Shown: one piece after another, positions 37,635 through 46,227 of the stretch
Position numbering within the stretch: position 1 is the stretch's first letter
Layout: each line of letters starts with the position of its first letter
DNA from: CAVSRC01 sp963782045
Lineage (GTDB): Bacteria; Pseudomonadota; Alphaproteobacteria; Rhizobiales; Kaistiaceae
DNA length: 64,000 nucleotides
Direction of reading: 5' to 3'
NCBI GenBank assembly: GCA_963782045.1
Contig: CAWAIR010000013.1
Location: 1 to 64,000 of the forward strand
Position numbers and translations under genes: made by a program
Notes under the pieces: generated by a model
What the model was told of the DNA's origin: nothing
What the model saw: only the letters and a program-made list of their open reading frames with translations
Databases searched by the model: none

Positions 37635-38252
37635 CTAGAGATTCTGCTCGAGCGAGGCGACGGTCTGCTGCGTTACGAATTCGACGGCGACGCCTTCCTC
37701 GAAGTGACGCACGACCCGGGCGCGGATCTTACCGGTCACAACCGGCGATCCGATCGGCGGCTTGACCTCCATGTTGAGGGCCAGCCCCGACAGCGACACA
37801 TCGACGATGCGGGCGCGGTATTCGCGCCCGTCCGGCAAGGTCACCGTGGTCGTTGGCGTCTTCGGCGTCACCCGGTCGTGACGCCGGTCCTCCGGCAGGT
37901 TCAGTTCGTGCCGGTTGGCCAGCCAGGTCAGCTTTGCCGCCAGTTTGTCCTTCTTGCGCGCCGTGGCGTTGATCGACATGGCGAAGCCGCCATTGAAGGT
38001 GCGGACGATCTTGCCTTCAATGCGGCCGATGTGATCGACGTAGGCGACAACGCGCTCGCCGAGACGGCCGACGACCGGCGTCATCACGGCCACGCTGCCC
38101 GGCGAAACGTTCTGCGTCTGGCAGGGATATTCGTGCCGGTCCTCAAGCATGAAGCGGCCGAGCAGGTTCACGTTGACGCGCTGATAGCGCCGGCGGTCGT
38201 GCTGACGAGCCGGCATACGCGGTCGTGCGGATTGTACTGCGGAGGATTCCAT
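37635..38252 (-). CDS. Tandem PilZ-domain protein
   Basis: A 205-residue protein with two PilZ-like domains, the module that binds cyclic di-GMP. The first (residues 20-105) has RRRYQRVNVNLLGRFML and the weakly conserved QTQNVSPGSVAVMTP. The second (residues 120-200) has the RxxxR motif in DRRHDRVTP and a better D/NxSxxG motif in ARIVDVSLSGLALNM. The second domain is the more likely binder. A role in surface or motility control is inference. It lies 166 bases downstream of the PAS_5 gene. Confidence 0.85.
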   Translation of the reverse strand: MESSAVQSARPRMPARQHDRRRYQRVNVNLLGRFMLEDRHEYPCQTQNVSPGSVAVMTPVVGRLGERVVAYVDHIGRIEGKIVRTFNGGFAMSINATARKKDKLAAKLTWLANRHELNLPEDRRHDRVTPKTPTTTVTLPDGREYRARIVDVSLSGLALNMEVKPPIGSPVVTGKIRARVVRHFEEGVAVEFVTQQTVASLEQNL

Positions 38253-38418
38253 GGGGGGCGGCCGCTGCCTCTGGACACAACCCGATCTTCGGCCTCTTCG
38301 GTTAACATGCCGTAACAGTCGCCGCTGCAGCGTTTACCAACGACGCCGGGCCTTCCGGAGGCGCCCGGGGCGGCGCCAGCCTCTACGAAACCGGCTCGAT
38401 GCGGCGCAAAAAAGCGCC

Positions 38419-39048
38419 CTAGCTCTTGCCGCCGTCGACCACGAACAGGTGACCGCGCCGGCGGGAACCGGCGACCGGCAGGTGGATCGGCGGCACGGTG
38501 GCGGCGAGCGAGCTTTCTGGCCGATCCGAGCGGCGGCGCATGAACGACGGCGCCTCGTCCGGCCAGATGAGCCTGAGGCTGGCGATGCTCTGGCGCACGA
38601 TCGGCTCGGAGCCCAGCCAATAGGGGCGCTCCATCGCGGCGAAACTTCCCAGCACCCGGTCGAACCGCGGCCCGCCATGGCGCAGCGGCAGGAGGATCAG
38701 CTCGCACGGCACCTGCTGGTCGCGGGCGGTCTCGGCGGTGATGGTCACCACCGCTGCCGCCCCGTCTTCGCTGACCGCGACGGCGAGCGTCGCCATCGCG
38801 TGGCGATCCTCTCCCGACCACAGGTCGAGCAGGTTGGTCCCCTTGATTTCGCGGCAATAGAGGGCGCAGACGCGCGTGCCGGCCAGGCGCACGAAATAGT
38901 TGTCCCGCTCCAGCACCTCGAGAATGAACATCTCGCCGAGGATCCGCCGGATGTCGCTCGGCTCGATCGCACTGCGCAACGGTGCCCGCTCGTTGCCGCG
39001 GACGCGGTTCCAGTATTCGTAGAGTTCCCGCGTAGTCGCGTGTTTCAT
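38419..39048 (-). CDS. PAS-domain protein (PAS_5 family)
   Basis: A 209-residue protein starting MKHATTRELYEYWNRVRGNE. The family core is seen in ERAPLRSAIEPSDIRRILGE, MFILEVLERDNYFVRLAGTR, VCALYCREIKGTNLLDLW and ILLPLRHGGPRFDRVLGSFA, which mark the alphaproteobacterial PAS_5 family. It has no output domain. An open extension to 39177 is not conserved. Its ligand and partner are unknown; the PilZ protein downstream may be functionally linked. Confidence 0.82.
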   Translation of the reverse strand: MKHATTRELYEYWNRVRGNERAPLRSAIEPSDIRRILGEMFILEVLERDNYFVRLAGTRVCALYCREIKGTNLLDLWSGEDRHAMATLAVAVSEDGAAAVVTITAETARDQQVPCELILLPLRHGGPRFDRVLGSFAAMERPYWLGSEPIVRQSIASLRLIWPDEAPSFMRRRSDRPESSLAATVPPIHLPVAGSRRRGHLFVVDGGKS

Positions 39049-39337
39049 GCCATGCCGCCCCGTCTCATTGTGGCGCCCCGCGCGGGCTCCGGGCGTCCCA
39101 GCGCCGAATTCCGCGTGCAGGAACGGGACGGACTTTGTGCCCTTTTCCAGTTCCCGCGCTGAGGCTGCAGGCGCCATGCCAGCGGGGCTGGCGGAACGCC
39201 GGATCGGGCGTGGATTCCGTGGAAAACCGGGCGGGCCCTCGCGGCAGCCCGTGGAAGGGATGCGCCGGCGGCCGCGGCCGGCCTTTTTGACGCAAGGGCC
39301 CTAGCATCCTTGGCGTGCCGGGTTATGTTCCCGCGCC
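39049..39337. other. Divergent intergenic region
   Basis: About 290 bases between the PAS_5 gene (minus) and the rhomboid gene (plus). It must hold both promoters, but it is uniformly GC-rich and I see no convincing -35/-10 pair, repeat or operator. Confidence 0.4.
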
Positions 39338-40078
39338 ATGCTCGATCCCTCCCCCCGCGGACGTCCGCCCGCGCGTCAGCCGATCTTCAACCTGCCCCCG
39401 GTCATCGTCGGTGTGCTGGTCGTCCTCCTTGGCATCCAGGCGCTCGAATCGTTTGTGCTCGCCCCCGAAGCCTATGTCCGGGTGATCCTGGATTTCGCCT
39501 TCATCCCGGTGCGTGAGACGGCGCCGGCCACCCTGCCGGCGATGGTGCCGACCGGGCTGGCGCGCGTATGGACGTTCGTGACCTACGCCCTGCTCCACGG
39601 CGGCTGGACCCATGTCGGCTTCAACGCGCTCTGGCTCGCCGCCTTCGGCAGCCCGCTCGCCTGGCGCTTCGGGACGTCCCGTTTCCTGCTCTTCTCCGCC
39701 GCCGGCGCCATCGCCGGGGCGCTGGTGCACCTGGCCATCTATCCCTTCGACCAGACGCCGCTGGTCGGCGCCTCGGCGGCCATATCGGCCCACATGGCCG
39801 GGGCCGCCCGCTTCGTCTTCGCCTCCGGGGGCCCCATGTGGCGGCCGGCGGGCACCGCCGCCTACCGGCTTCCGGCGCCGCCGCTGACGGAGGTCCTGCG
39901 CGACCGGCGCGTCCTCGTCTTTCTCGGCGCCTGGTTCGGGCTCAACCTGATCTTCGGCATCAGCGCCATCAGCCAGGCGCTCGCCTCCAGCGCCATCGCC
40001 TGGGACGCCCATATCGGCGGCTTCCTCGCCGGCCTGCTGCTCTTCCCCCTGTTCGACCCCGTCCGCCGCCAGAGCTAG
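39338..40078 (+). CDS. Rhomboid family intramembrane serine protease
   Basis: A 246-residue membrane protein with six or so helices. Family motifs are HGGWTHVGFNALWLAAFGSP in the loop and second helix, the catalytic Ser in GASAAISAHMAG (G-x-S-A) and the catalytic His in AWDAHIGGFLAG. Both active-site residues are present, so it is probably an active protease. Substrates are unknown. It is followed after 107 bases by a CBS-domain gene. Confidence 0.9.
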   Translation: MLDPSPRGRPPARQPIFNLPPVIVGVLVVLLGIQALESFVLAPEAYVRVILDFAFIPVRETAPATLPAMVPTGLARVWTFVTYALLHGGWTHVGFNALWLAAFGSPLAWRFGTSRFLLFSAAGAIAGALVHLAIYPFDQTPLVGASAAISAHMAGAARFVFASGGPMWRPAGTAAYRLPAPPLTEVLRDRRVLVFLGAWFGLNLIFGISAISQALASSAIAWDAHIGGFLAGLLLFPLFDPVRRQS

Positions 40079-40185
40079 CCGCCGGCCGAAATCGGCCATT
40101 TCGCGCCCCGGTCTTGCCATCTGCGTCAGAACGTCGCATCATTTTGGCACCGGTCGGGTTCCGGGGGGGCTTCTGGAGGAAGATC

Positions 40186-40617
40186 ATGACCGTGGCAACC
40201 ATGCTGAGTGGGAAGGGACGCAGCGTCGTCACGACCTCGGCGGCGGCCAGCATCGCCGGCGCCGTTGACGCGCTCGCCCGGCACAAGATCGGCGCCTTGG
40301 TCGTCATCGACGATCACGACCACATCGCCGGCATCATCTCGGAACGGGATATCGTCCGCGCCATCGCCGAGCATGGCGAGAAGGTGCTCATCAAGCCACT
40401 GGCGTCGGTGATGACGCGCTCGGTGGTCACCTGCGGCGAGAACGAGACGATCGACGAAGTGATGGCGCGGATGACGCGCGGCCGCTTCCGCCACCTGCCG
40501 GTGGTCGAGGACGGCCGACTGATCGGCATCATTTCCATCGGCGACGTCGTCAAGGCGCGCATCGAGCAGGTCGAGCGCGAGGCCGAGGACATGCGGGCCT
40601 ACATCGCGGCCGTGTAG
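40186..40617 (+). CDS. CBS-domain pair protein
   Basis: A 143-residue protein made of two CBS domains and nothing else: residues 14-68 (IGALVVIDDHDHIAGIISER) and 78-130 (FRHLPVVEDGRLIGIISIGD). Such proteins bind adenosyl ligands such as AMP, ATP or SAM and regulate partners, which are unknown here. The start at ATG 40186 follows GGAGGAAG. It converges on hisI with 10 bases between the stops. Confidence 0.92.
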   Translation: MTVATMLSGKGRSVVTTSAAASIAGAVDALARHKIGALVVIDDHDHIAGIISERDIVRAIAEHGEKVLIKPLASVMTRSVVTCGENETIDEVMARMTRGRFRHLPVVEDGRLIGIISIGDVVKARIEQVEREAEDMRAYIAAV

Positions 40618-40627
40618 CGGTGAACGG

Positions 40628-41074
40628 CTATTTTGCCGGCGGCACGCGCTTCATGGCGCGGTCGAAGGCAAGCTCGGTCGCGGGCGATGGCGTCCGCCCA
40701 AGCGGCACCGAGCGGTAGAAGCAGGAGCGATAGCCCTGGTGGCAGGCGACGCCGTCGCCGGCAATGGCGACCTTGACGAGGATCGCATCCTGGTCGCAGT
40801 CGACGCGGAGCTCGGCGACGGTGAGCGTGTTGCCGCTCGCCTCGCCCTTGCGCCAGAGCTTTTCCCGAGACCGGCTCCAGAACCACGCCTCGCCGGTCGC
40901 GATGGTCCGGGCGAGCGCCTCGGCGTTCATGTGGGCGACCATCAGCACCTCGCCGGTCGCGGCATCGACCGCAATGGCGGCGATCAGCCCGTCGCGGTCG
41001 AATTTCGGCATCAAAACCGTGCCGGTCTCGACCGCCTCTTCGTCCATGCGCTCGGCGAAAACCGGCGAAGTCAT
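40628..41074 (-). CDS. hisI: Phosphoribosyl-AMP cyclohydrolase
   Basis: Third step of histidine biosynthesis, opening the adenine ring of PR-AMP. The 148-residue product has the conserved VLMVAHMNAEALARTIATGE, AWFWSRSREKLWRKGEASGN and the Zn/Mg-binding VDCDQDAILVKV plus CHQGYRSCFYR. It is a stand-alone HisI without the HisE domain, as usual in alphaproteobacteria. It lies 49 bases behind folE, a pairing also seen in other Rhizobiales. Confidence 0.96.
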   Translation of the reverse strand: MTSPVFAERMDEEAVETGTVLMPKFDRDGLIAAIAVDAATGEVLMVAHMNAEALARTIATGEAWFWSRSREKLWRKGEASGNTLTVAELRVDCDQDAILVKVAIAGDGVACHQGYRSCFYRSVPLGRTPSPATELAFDRAMKRVPPAK

Positions 41075-41123
41075 GGTCGCCCTCGTGATGTCGGTGGTCC
41101 GCCCGCGGCAGGCCGGCGGGGCG

Positions 41124-41765
41124 CTATGCCCGCTGCCCGCCCCGGACCAGCGTCATGAACCGCATCTGTTCGGCCGGGTCGTCGCGGAAGACGCCGGTGA
41201 ACTGCGTCGTCGTGGTCATGGCGCCGTGCGCCCGCGTCCCCCGCCGGGTGACGCAGTGGTGCTCGGCCTCGATCATGATGGCGACGCCGCGCGGGTGGAT
41301 GGCGTCATCGACGGCGCCGATCACCTCCGCGGTCATGCGCTCCTGCGACTGCAGGCGGCGGGCGAAGATGTCGACGACGCGGGCGAGCTTCGACAGGCCG
41401 ACCACCTTGTCGCCGGGGTAATAGGCGATGTGGGCCGTGCCGGTGACCGGCATCATGTGGTGCTCGCAATGCGAATAGAACGGGATGTCCTTGACCAGGA
41501 CCATGTCGTCGTAGCCGCCGTCCTCGTCGAAGGTGCGCTCGAGCACTTCGGCCGGATCGAGCCGGTAGCCCTCGTAGAGCTCCTCCAGCGCGGCGGCGAC
41601 GCGCCGCGGCGTCTCGCGGACGCCCTCGCGGTCGGGATTGTCGCCCACCCAGGCGATGAGCACCCGCACGGCCTGCTCCACCTCGGCGCGGCTCGGCCGG
41701 GTCGGGGCCGGCGTTTCGCCGGCGGGCGCCTCGGGCACTGCGGGTTTGCGCGTCACGGCATCCAT
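41124..41765 (-). CDS. folE: GTP cyclohydrolase I
   Basis: First step of tetrahydrofolate synthesis, making dihydroneopterin triphosphate from GTP. The 213-residue product has the Zn-binding Cys-His set in YSHCEHHMMPVTG and HHCVTRRGTRAHGAM, the GLSKLARVVDIFARRLQSQE block and the C-terminal catalytic region. Residues 1-35 are a variable Pro/Ala-rich extension. It is probably cotranscribed with hisI. Confidence 0.97.
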   Translation of the reverse strand: MDAVTRKPAVPEAPAGETPAPTRPSRAEVEQAVRVLIAWVGDNPDREGVRETPRRVAAALEELYEGYRLDPAEVLERTFDEDGGYDDMVLVKDIPFYSHCEHHMMPVTGTAHIAYYPGDKVVGLSKLARVVDIFARRLQSQERMTAEVIGAVDDAIHPRGVAIMIEAEHHCVTRRGTRAHGAMTTTTQFTGVFRDDPAEQMRFMTLVRGGQRA

Positions 41766-41915
41766 TCGAATAGTCTCCGGGCGCCGCAGGGCGCCATTGG
41801 CGGTTTCGGCCGTCTATATAGTCGCCGCCGGCCGACTTGCGAAGCACCCGCTTCGGCAGGCCAGCCATGCCGGCTGTGGCGGGGCCGCCGGCCCTCCCCT
41901 ATATTCGGCCAAGCC

Positions 41916-42380
41916 ATGCTCGACGATATCTATAACAAGCAAATCCTGACATTTGCCGGAACGATCCCGCGCCTCGGCCGGCTCGACCATCCGGACGCCA
42001 GCGCCACCGCCCATTCACGTCTGTGCGGCTCGACCGTAACCATCGACCTGAAGATGGACGGCGACGTGGTTACCGACTTCGCCCATGACGTGAAGGCCTG
42101 CGCGCTGGGCCAGGCCTCGTCCTCGATCATGGCGGCCAACATCGTCGGCGCCCGCGCCGGCGAGCTGCGCGCGGTGCGAGAAACCATGCGCAAGATGCTG
42201 AAGGAGAACGGAGCGCCGCCGGAGGGCCGCTTCGGCGACCTGAAGTTCCTCGAGCCGGTGCGCGACTACAAGGCGCGGCACGCCTCGACCATGCTGACCT
42301 TCGACGCCGTCGTCGACGCGCTCGACCAGATCGAGTCGCGTCGCTCCGAGGCTTCGCAGGAAACCGCTAGCGGCCGATGA
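41916..42380 (+). CDS. IscU/NifU-N-like iron-sulfur scaffold protein
   Basis: A 154-residue protein of the NifU N-terminal family. It has Cys in SRLCGSTVTIDL and in VKACALGQASSSIMA, with the neighbouring ASSSIM helix conserved; the third ligand Cys of classical IscU is absent (RDYKARHAST at that place), as commonly seen in the alphaproteobacterial version. Whether it builds clusters is not shown. It converges on the small gene at 42367 with a 14-base overlap, and yidD follows. Confidence 0.85.
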   Translation: MLDDIYNKQILTFAGTIPRLGRLDHPDASATAHSRLCGSTVTIDLKMDGDVVTDFAHDVKACALGQASSSIMAANIVGARAGELRAVRETMRKMLKENGAPPEGRFGDLKFLEPVRDYKARHASTMLTFDAVVDALDQIESRRSEASQETASGR

Positions 42381-42489
42381 CTTGCACCGTCCGGCCGCTG
42401 CTGCTCACCAGCCACGCGTAGTGCAACGCAGCCGCGCGGCCGAAGCCGACCCGGCGGTACTGGAAATAGCGCTTGAGAAACCGGACCAT
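42367..42489 (-). CDS. Small basic hypothetical protein
   Basis: A 40-residue peptide, MVRFLKRYFQYRRVGFGRAA followed by ALHYAWLVSSSGRTVQVIGR. The ATG at 42489 has GAGGTGG eight bases upstream. The pattern of basic and aromatic residues followed by an amphipathic helix resembles short proteins seen in other Rhizobiales, but I do not know a function. It is too short to be certain; it overlaps the end of the IscU-like gene by 14 bases on the other strand. Confidence 0.5.
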   Translation of the reverse strand: MVRFLKRYFQYRRVGFGRAAALHYAWLVSSSGRTVQVIGR

Positions 42490-42629
42490 GGTGGCCACCT
42501 CTTCGAATCTAGCACCCCCCAACGCCGGACGCGCTGCCCAGGTTCCCACGAAGCTGCGCCAAACATGGTGAACAAAGCGTTGACGAGCGCATCGCAGCAA
42601 TCCGCGTCTTGCGATCATCGCTCACGGAC

Positions 42630-42983
42630 ATGACAGGCATTCTGTCAACAGCGGCGCGCGTGCCGCGCCTCGTCGGCATCGGCCTGATCCAGGCTTACCG
42701 GCTGGTGCTGTCGCCGTGGCTCGGCAGCCAGTGCCGTTATCTGCCGACCTGCTCGGCCTATACCGAGGAGGCGCTCCGCCGCTATGGCCTGTGGGCCGGC
42801 TTCTGGATCGGGCTTTCCCGGTTCCAGCGCTGCGGCCCCCTCGGGGCGTCCGGCTACGACCCGGTGCCGGAGACGCTGCCGGAGCGCGCCCGCTGGTACC
42901 TGCCCTGGCGCTACGGCCACTGGACCGGCGCCCATATCGACCCGAAGACGCGGCTCGATCACCGCCACCACGCCCACGACTGA
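42630..42983 (+). CDS. yidD: Membrane protein insertion efficiency factor YidD
   Basis: A 117-residue membrane-associated protein that assists YidC-dependent insertion. Family signatures are LIQAYRLVLSPWLGSQCRYL, PTCSAYTEEALRRYG and GLSRFQRCGPLGASGYDPVP, including the three conserved cysteines. The C-terminal tail is His-rich (RLDHRHHAHD). Start at ATG 42630. In many bacteria it lies near rnpA-yidC; here it is by an IscU-like gene, as in other Rhizobiales. Confidence 0.95.
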   Translation: MTGILSTAARVPRLVGIGLIQAYRLVLSPWLGSQCRYLPTCSAYTEEALRRYGLWAGFWIGLSRFQRCGPLGASGYDPVPETLPERARWYLPWRYGHWTGAHIDPKTRLDHRHHAHD

Positions 42984-43003
42984 CCGGCGGCTGCCGGCGC
43001 GCG

Positions 43004-43357
43004 TCACAGGATGGCGATCGTCCTCGGCGAGGCGTCGGCGATCGGCGTGCAACGCTTCCAGACCTCGGCTTCGCCGCTGGTGGCGCCCATCCACAAATCG
43101 ACCGTCTGCTCGTTGACGAGCCGCATATTGACCGTCGCCCCTGCCGACGGCTCGGAGGCCGGCACGGTGTAGCTGAAGGAATGGCGGAAATAGAGCCCCT
43201 GCAGCGTGTTGCCGCCAGGGGTAACGATGGTCGGGCCGTTGATCTGCATGTGGCGGCCATCCGCCTGACACCAGTCGCCATCGATCACGTCGGCGAGCGC
43301 GATGCCGCCGAAGGCAAGCCAGATCGCGGCCGCAAGGCCAAGAGAGATCCCCTTCAT
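43004..43357 (-). CDS. Hypothetical secreted protein
   Basis: Not recognised. From the Met at 43357 the product is 117 residues, with a signal peptide (MKGISLGLAAAIWLAFGGIA, cleavage after ALA). The mature part begins DVIDGDWCQADGRHMQINGP and looks like an all-beta fold; two cysteines (WCQ and KRC) at the ends could form a disulfide. Single-copy gene, converging on yidD. A four-residue longer start at 43369 is possible. Confidence 0.7.
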   Translation of the reverse strand: MKGISLGLAAAIWLAFGGIALADVIDGDWCQADGRHMQINGPTIVTPGGNTLQGLYFRHSFSYTVPASEPSAGATVNMRLVNEQTVDLWMGATSGEAEVWKRCTPIADASPRTIAIL

Positions 43358-43595
43358 CGCATCCTCCATTCGCGCCCCGCCCGCTCACCATGCCACCACC
43401 GCCCGGACCGCACACCTCACATCGCGGTGTAGACGGCGCCGGGCAGGCGTTCCCGGCGCCGCCGTTCGCCCTGCCAACCCTCGGGTTTGGGTGCGCGGTT
43501 TTGTCGTGTAACCTGGCCTGGGCGGCAACAGCAGCCACCGGGATCGACCATGACGTCGCCCCGGCAGGCCTCCATGCGACCGATCAAGGCTCGTC

Positions 43596-44954
43596 ATGCC
43601 GACCAAGGCCGACCATGCTCGACGCGAGCTGTTGACGCTCGCTTCTCTGGCGATCGTTGCGGGAGCGGCAACCGGCGTTCTCGTTTCGATCTTCCGGTTG
43701 ACGCTGGCACTGGCGAGCGACGGACGCGCCACGCTGATCGCCCAGGCCCATCGGCTTCACGTCGCCGGGTTCCTGCTGGTGGTGGTCGGATGCGCAGCCG
43801 CCGTCACCGTCGCGGCATGGCTGGTTCGGCGCTTTTCGGTCTACGCTTCGGGGAGCGGCGTTCCCGAAGTCGAGGCGGCCCTGGTCAGAGTGCTTCCGCC
43901 TGCACCCTTGCGCCGCATATTGCTGATCAAGTTTGTCGGTGGCGTCTTGTCGATCGGCAGCGGCATGGCGCTCGGACCGGAAGGACCCGGCGTACAGATG
44001 GGCGCGGTGAGCGCCCGACTGATCGGCACGGTCTTTCGTCGCGCCTGGGTGGATGTTCACGCTCTCATCGCAGCCGGTGCCGGCGCCGGCATCGCGGTTG
44101 CGTTCAACGCGCCGATCGCCGGAGCCATCTTCGTGCTCGAAGAACTGGTGCGCCGATTTGAGGTGCGGATCGCGATCGCCGGGCTCGGCGCCTCGTCAGC
44201 CGCGGTTCTGGTTTCACATCTGTTTCTCGGAGACCAGCCGTATTTCCACGTCGCTCTGTCCACGCACGTTTCGACGGTTGCACCGTCGCCTTATGCCGCC
44301 GCAGCCAGTTGGCTGCTCTATCTCGGGCTTGGCGCCGTGGTGGGCATCGCGGCCGCCTTCTACAACTGGGTGATTATTGCCGCCCTTGCGCTGTCGAAGC
44401 GCCTCGGCAAGTGGCCCATCGAGGCGAAGGCGGCGATCATCGGAGCGACGGTCGGTGTTGTCGGTTGGTTCGCTCCAGAGCTGATTGGAGCCGGCAACAC
44501 CATCGCGCAGCGTATCTTTGCCGGCGCGGCGCTCGCCGGCGAAATACCGATCGCGCTTGCGGTGCGGTTCTTCCTCGGGCCGGCCTCCTACGCGGCACGA
44601 ACGCCCGGCGGATTGTTCGCGCCGCTGCTGGTGCTCGGCGCCGTGATGGGATTTCTCGTGGGCAGTGTGTGCCACGCGGTATTTCCCGGCCTGCCGATCG
44701 ACCCGCAGGCGTGCGCCGTCGTGGGCATGGCAGCGTTCTTCACGGGGGTCGTGCGGGCGCCGGTGACGGGCATCGTGCTGGTGATCGAGATGACCGTCGC
44801 CGTCACCACCCTGCTGCCCATGCTCGTCGCCTGTTTTGCGGCCATGCTCGCCGCCTATCTGCTTCAAAGTCCGCCGATTTACGATTCGTTGCGCGAGCGC
44901 CTGGCGAAGGAAATCGAAGACGGCAGGGCGCACGGCCCCGGCCGCGGGCGCTAA
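43596..44954 (+). CDS. ClC family chloride channel/antiporter
   Basis: A 452-residue membrane protein of the ClC family. The three selectivity blocks are present: GSGVPEVEAALV, GPEGPGVQMGA (with the gating Glu) and GLFAPLLVLGAVMG. The Glu-Glu in FVLEELVRRFE matches the internal proton glutamate of bacterial H+/Cl- exchangers, so it is more likely an antiporter than a channel. No C-terminal CBS domains. Its stop overlaps that of the converging carbonic anhydrase gene by four bases. Confidence 0.93.
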   Translation: MPTKADHARRELLTLASLAIVAGAATGVLVSIFRLTLALASDGRATLIAQAHRLHVAGFLLVVVGCAAAVTVAAWLVRRFSVYASGSGVPEVEAALVRVLPPAPLRRILLIKFVGGVLSIGSGMALGPEGPGVQMGAVSARLIGTVFRRAWVDVHALIAAGAGAGIAVAFNAPIAGAIFVLEELVRRFEVRIAIAGLGASSAAVLVSHLFLGDQPYFHVALSTHVSTVAPSPYAAAASWLLYLGLGAVVGIAAAFYNWVIIAALALSKRLGKWPIEAKAAIIGATVGVVGWFAPELIGAGNTIAQRIFAGAALAGEIPIALAVRFFLGPASYAARTPGGLFAPLLVLGAVMGFLVGSVCHAVFPGLPIDPQACAVVGMAAFFTGVVRAPVTGIVLVIEMTVAVTTLLPMLVACFAAMLAAYLLQSPPIYDSLRERLAKEIEDGRAHGPGRGR

Positions 44955-45481
44955 AGCGCGGGCCCCAGCCCCTTGGCAAATCGCCGCCAGTTGGCGACGT
45001 AGTGGATGGCGGCGTCGCGATTGGCCTCGATCTCGTCCGCGCTGAGCTGGCGCACCGGCTTGCCGGGCACGCCCATGACCAGCGACCCCGAGGGAACATG
45101 GCGGCCCTCCGGGATGAGCGAGCCCGCCGCGATGAGGCAGTTGTTGCCAATGGTGGCGCCGTTCATCACCGTGGCGCCCATGCCGATCAGCGTGTTGTCG
45201 CCGATGGTGCAACCGTGGACGATCGCCCGGTGGCCGATGGTGCAGCCGGCGCCGATGGTGAGCGGGAAGCCCATGTCGGTGTGAAACACGGAGAATTCCT
45301 GGACGTTGGTATCGGCGCCCACCGTGATGCGCTCGTTGTCGCCGCGCATCACCACGCCGAACCAAACGCCCACCCCCTTGCCGAGCGTCACCTTGCCGAT
45401 GATCGTCGCGTTCGGCGCCACCCAGAATTCGCCGGGATCCGGCAATTCCGGGCGAACGCCGTCAAGCTCGTGGATCGCCAT
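44951..45481 (-). CDS. Gamma-carbonic anhydrase-like hexapeptide-repeat protein
   Basis: A 176-residue left-handed beta-helix protein of the YrdA/PaaY type. Hexapeptide repeats run from WVAPNATIIGKVTLGKGVGV to about residue 140. The three metal-ligand His are seen in VFHTDMGFPL and in GHRAIVHGCTIG. The GIGATVMNGATIG-type strand and the MGVPGKPVR turn are typical. Carbonic anhydrase activity varies in this family and is not certain. Confidence 0.92.
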   Translation of the reverse strand: MAIHELDGVRPELPDPGEFWVAPNATIIGKVTLGKGVGVWFGVVMRGDNERITVGADTNVQEFSVFHTDMGFPLTIGAGCTIGHRAIVHGCTIGDNTLIGMGATVMNGATIGNNCLIAAGSLIPEGRHVPSGSLVMGVPGKPVRQLSADEIEANRDAAIHYVANWRRFAKGLGPAL

Positions 45482-45544
45482 TGTTCTTCGCTCCCCAGCC
45501 CCCCAGCCGGTGCCGGTCGCCCGCCCCCTTTCGGCCGGGCGGTA

Positions 45545-45874
45545 TCAGGCGAGGCCGCCTTGCAGCGACAGCACCAGTCCGAGGACGATGATACCCGAGC
45601 AAACGCTCCACAGGCCAGCCACCACCGCGCTCGCCACCATCCAGCCGGCGACGTTGCCGTTGCTGCCGCGCCGTCTCAACGCCGCCTCCATGATGATCGC
45701 CGGACCCGACACGGCGAAGAACAGGAAGGTGGAAACCGCGGCGAGCCAGCCCTGGCCGAGGAGCGCGAAGCGCGCGGTCTCGGAGGTGACCATCTTGTAG
45801 AAGCTGGCGGCAATGCCCGCGGCGACGAAGCCGATGGCGCCGCAATAGATGATCAGTAGCCCGTCGTGCAGCAC
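45545..45874 (-). CDS. Conserved hypothetical membrane protein
   Basis: A 109-residue protein with three or four membrane helices (LIIYCGAIGFVAAGIAASFY, AAVSTFLFFAVSGPAIIMEA, MVASAVVAGLWSVCSGIIVL). The GPAII motif and the WSxCSG motif recall a small membrane family found in Rhizobiales (DUF6949-like, from memory). The GTG at 45874 after GGGGG is my preferred start; a longer frame to 45913 exists. Function unknown. Confidence 0.6.
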   Translation of the reverse strand: MLHDGLLIIYCGAIGFVAAGIAASFYKMVTSETARFALLGQGWLAAVSTFLFFAVSGPAIIMEAALRRRGSNGNVAGWMVASAVVAGLWSVCSGIIVLGLVLSLQGGLA

Positions 45875-46090
45875 GTGACCCCCGCCTGATGTCCCGATTT
45901 CGGGCACTTGCACCCGCCCGGATCATCAGGTTGCAATCGGCATACCGCCGGGGCCGCATTCGGCGAATCGCCTAAGCGACTGGAATCATGGTACTTCCCG
46001 CGAAACCCTCGTCGCGGGAATTATGGTGAATGTTTCGTTAAGGGACAAACTCGCGGTCAGGGAAGGCGCACGACGCCTGCCCTCGCCATT

Positions 46091-46178
46091 CGTCGCCCCG
46101 GCGAAGGCCGGAGCCCAGACAATGGATGCCTGCGGCGCTGATAACGCCCACTGGATTCCGGCTTTCGCCGGGATGACG
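46091..46178. repeat. Dispersed inverted-repeat element
   Basis: Twenty-seven bases at 46091-46117 (CGTCGCCCCGGCGAAGGCCG...) are the inverted copy of 46152-46178 with 22 of 27 matching, all differences being transitions. The form CGTCATCCCGGCGAAAGCCG is a repeat seen in many alpha- and betaproteobacterial genomes. It lies in a 367-base stretch without genes (45914-46280) between the membrane-protein and DUF3126 genes. Confidence 0.65.
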
Positions 46179-46227
46179 CATGAGCCGGTAACCCGCATGG
46201 GAGCGGAGCGGCATGCGGAACGAGCGA

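Noticed and set aside
44309..45859. Plus-strand frame of 516 codons spanning the ClC and carbonic anhydrase genes
   Set aside because: It overlaps two well-supported genes in other frames and has an Arg/His/Asp-rich composition without any domain.
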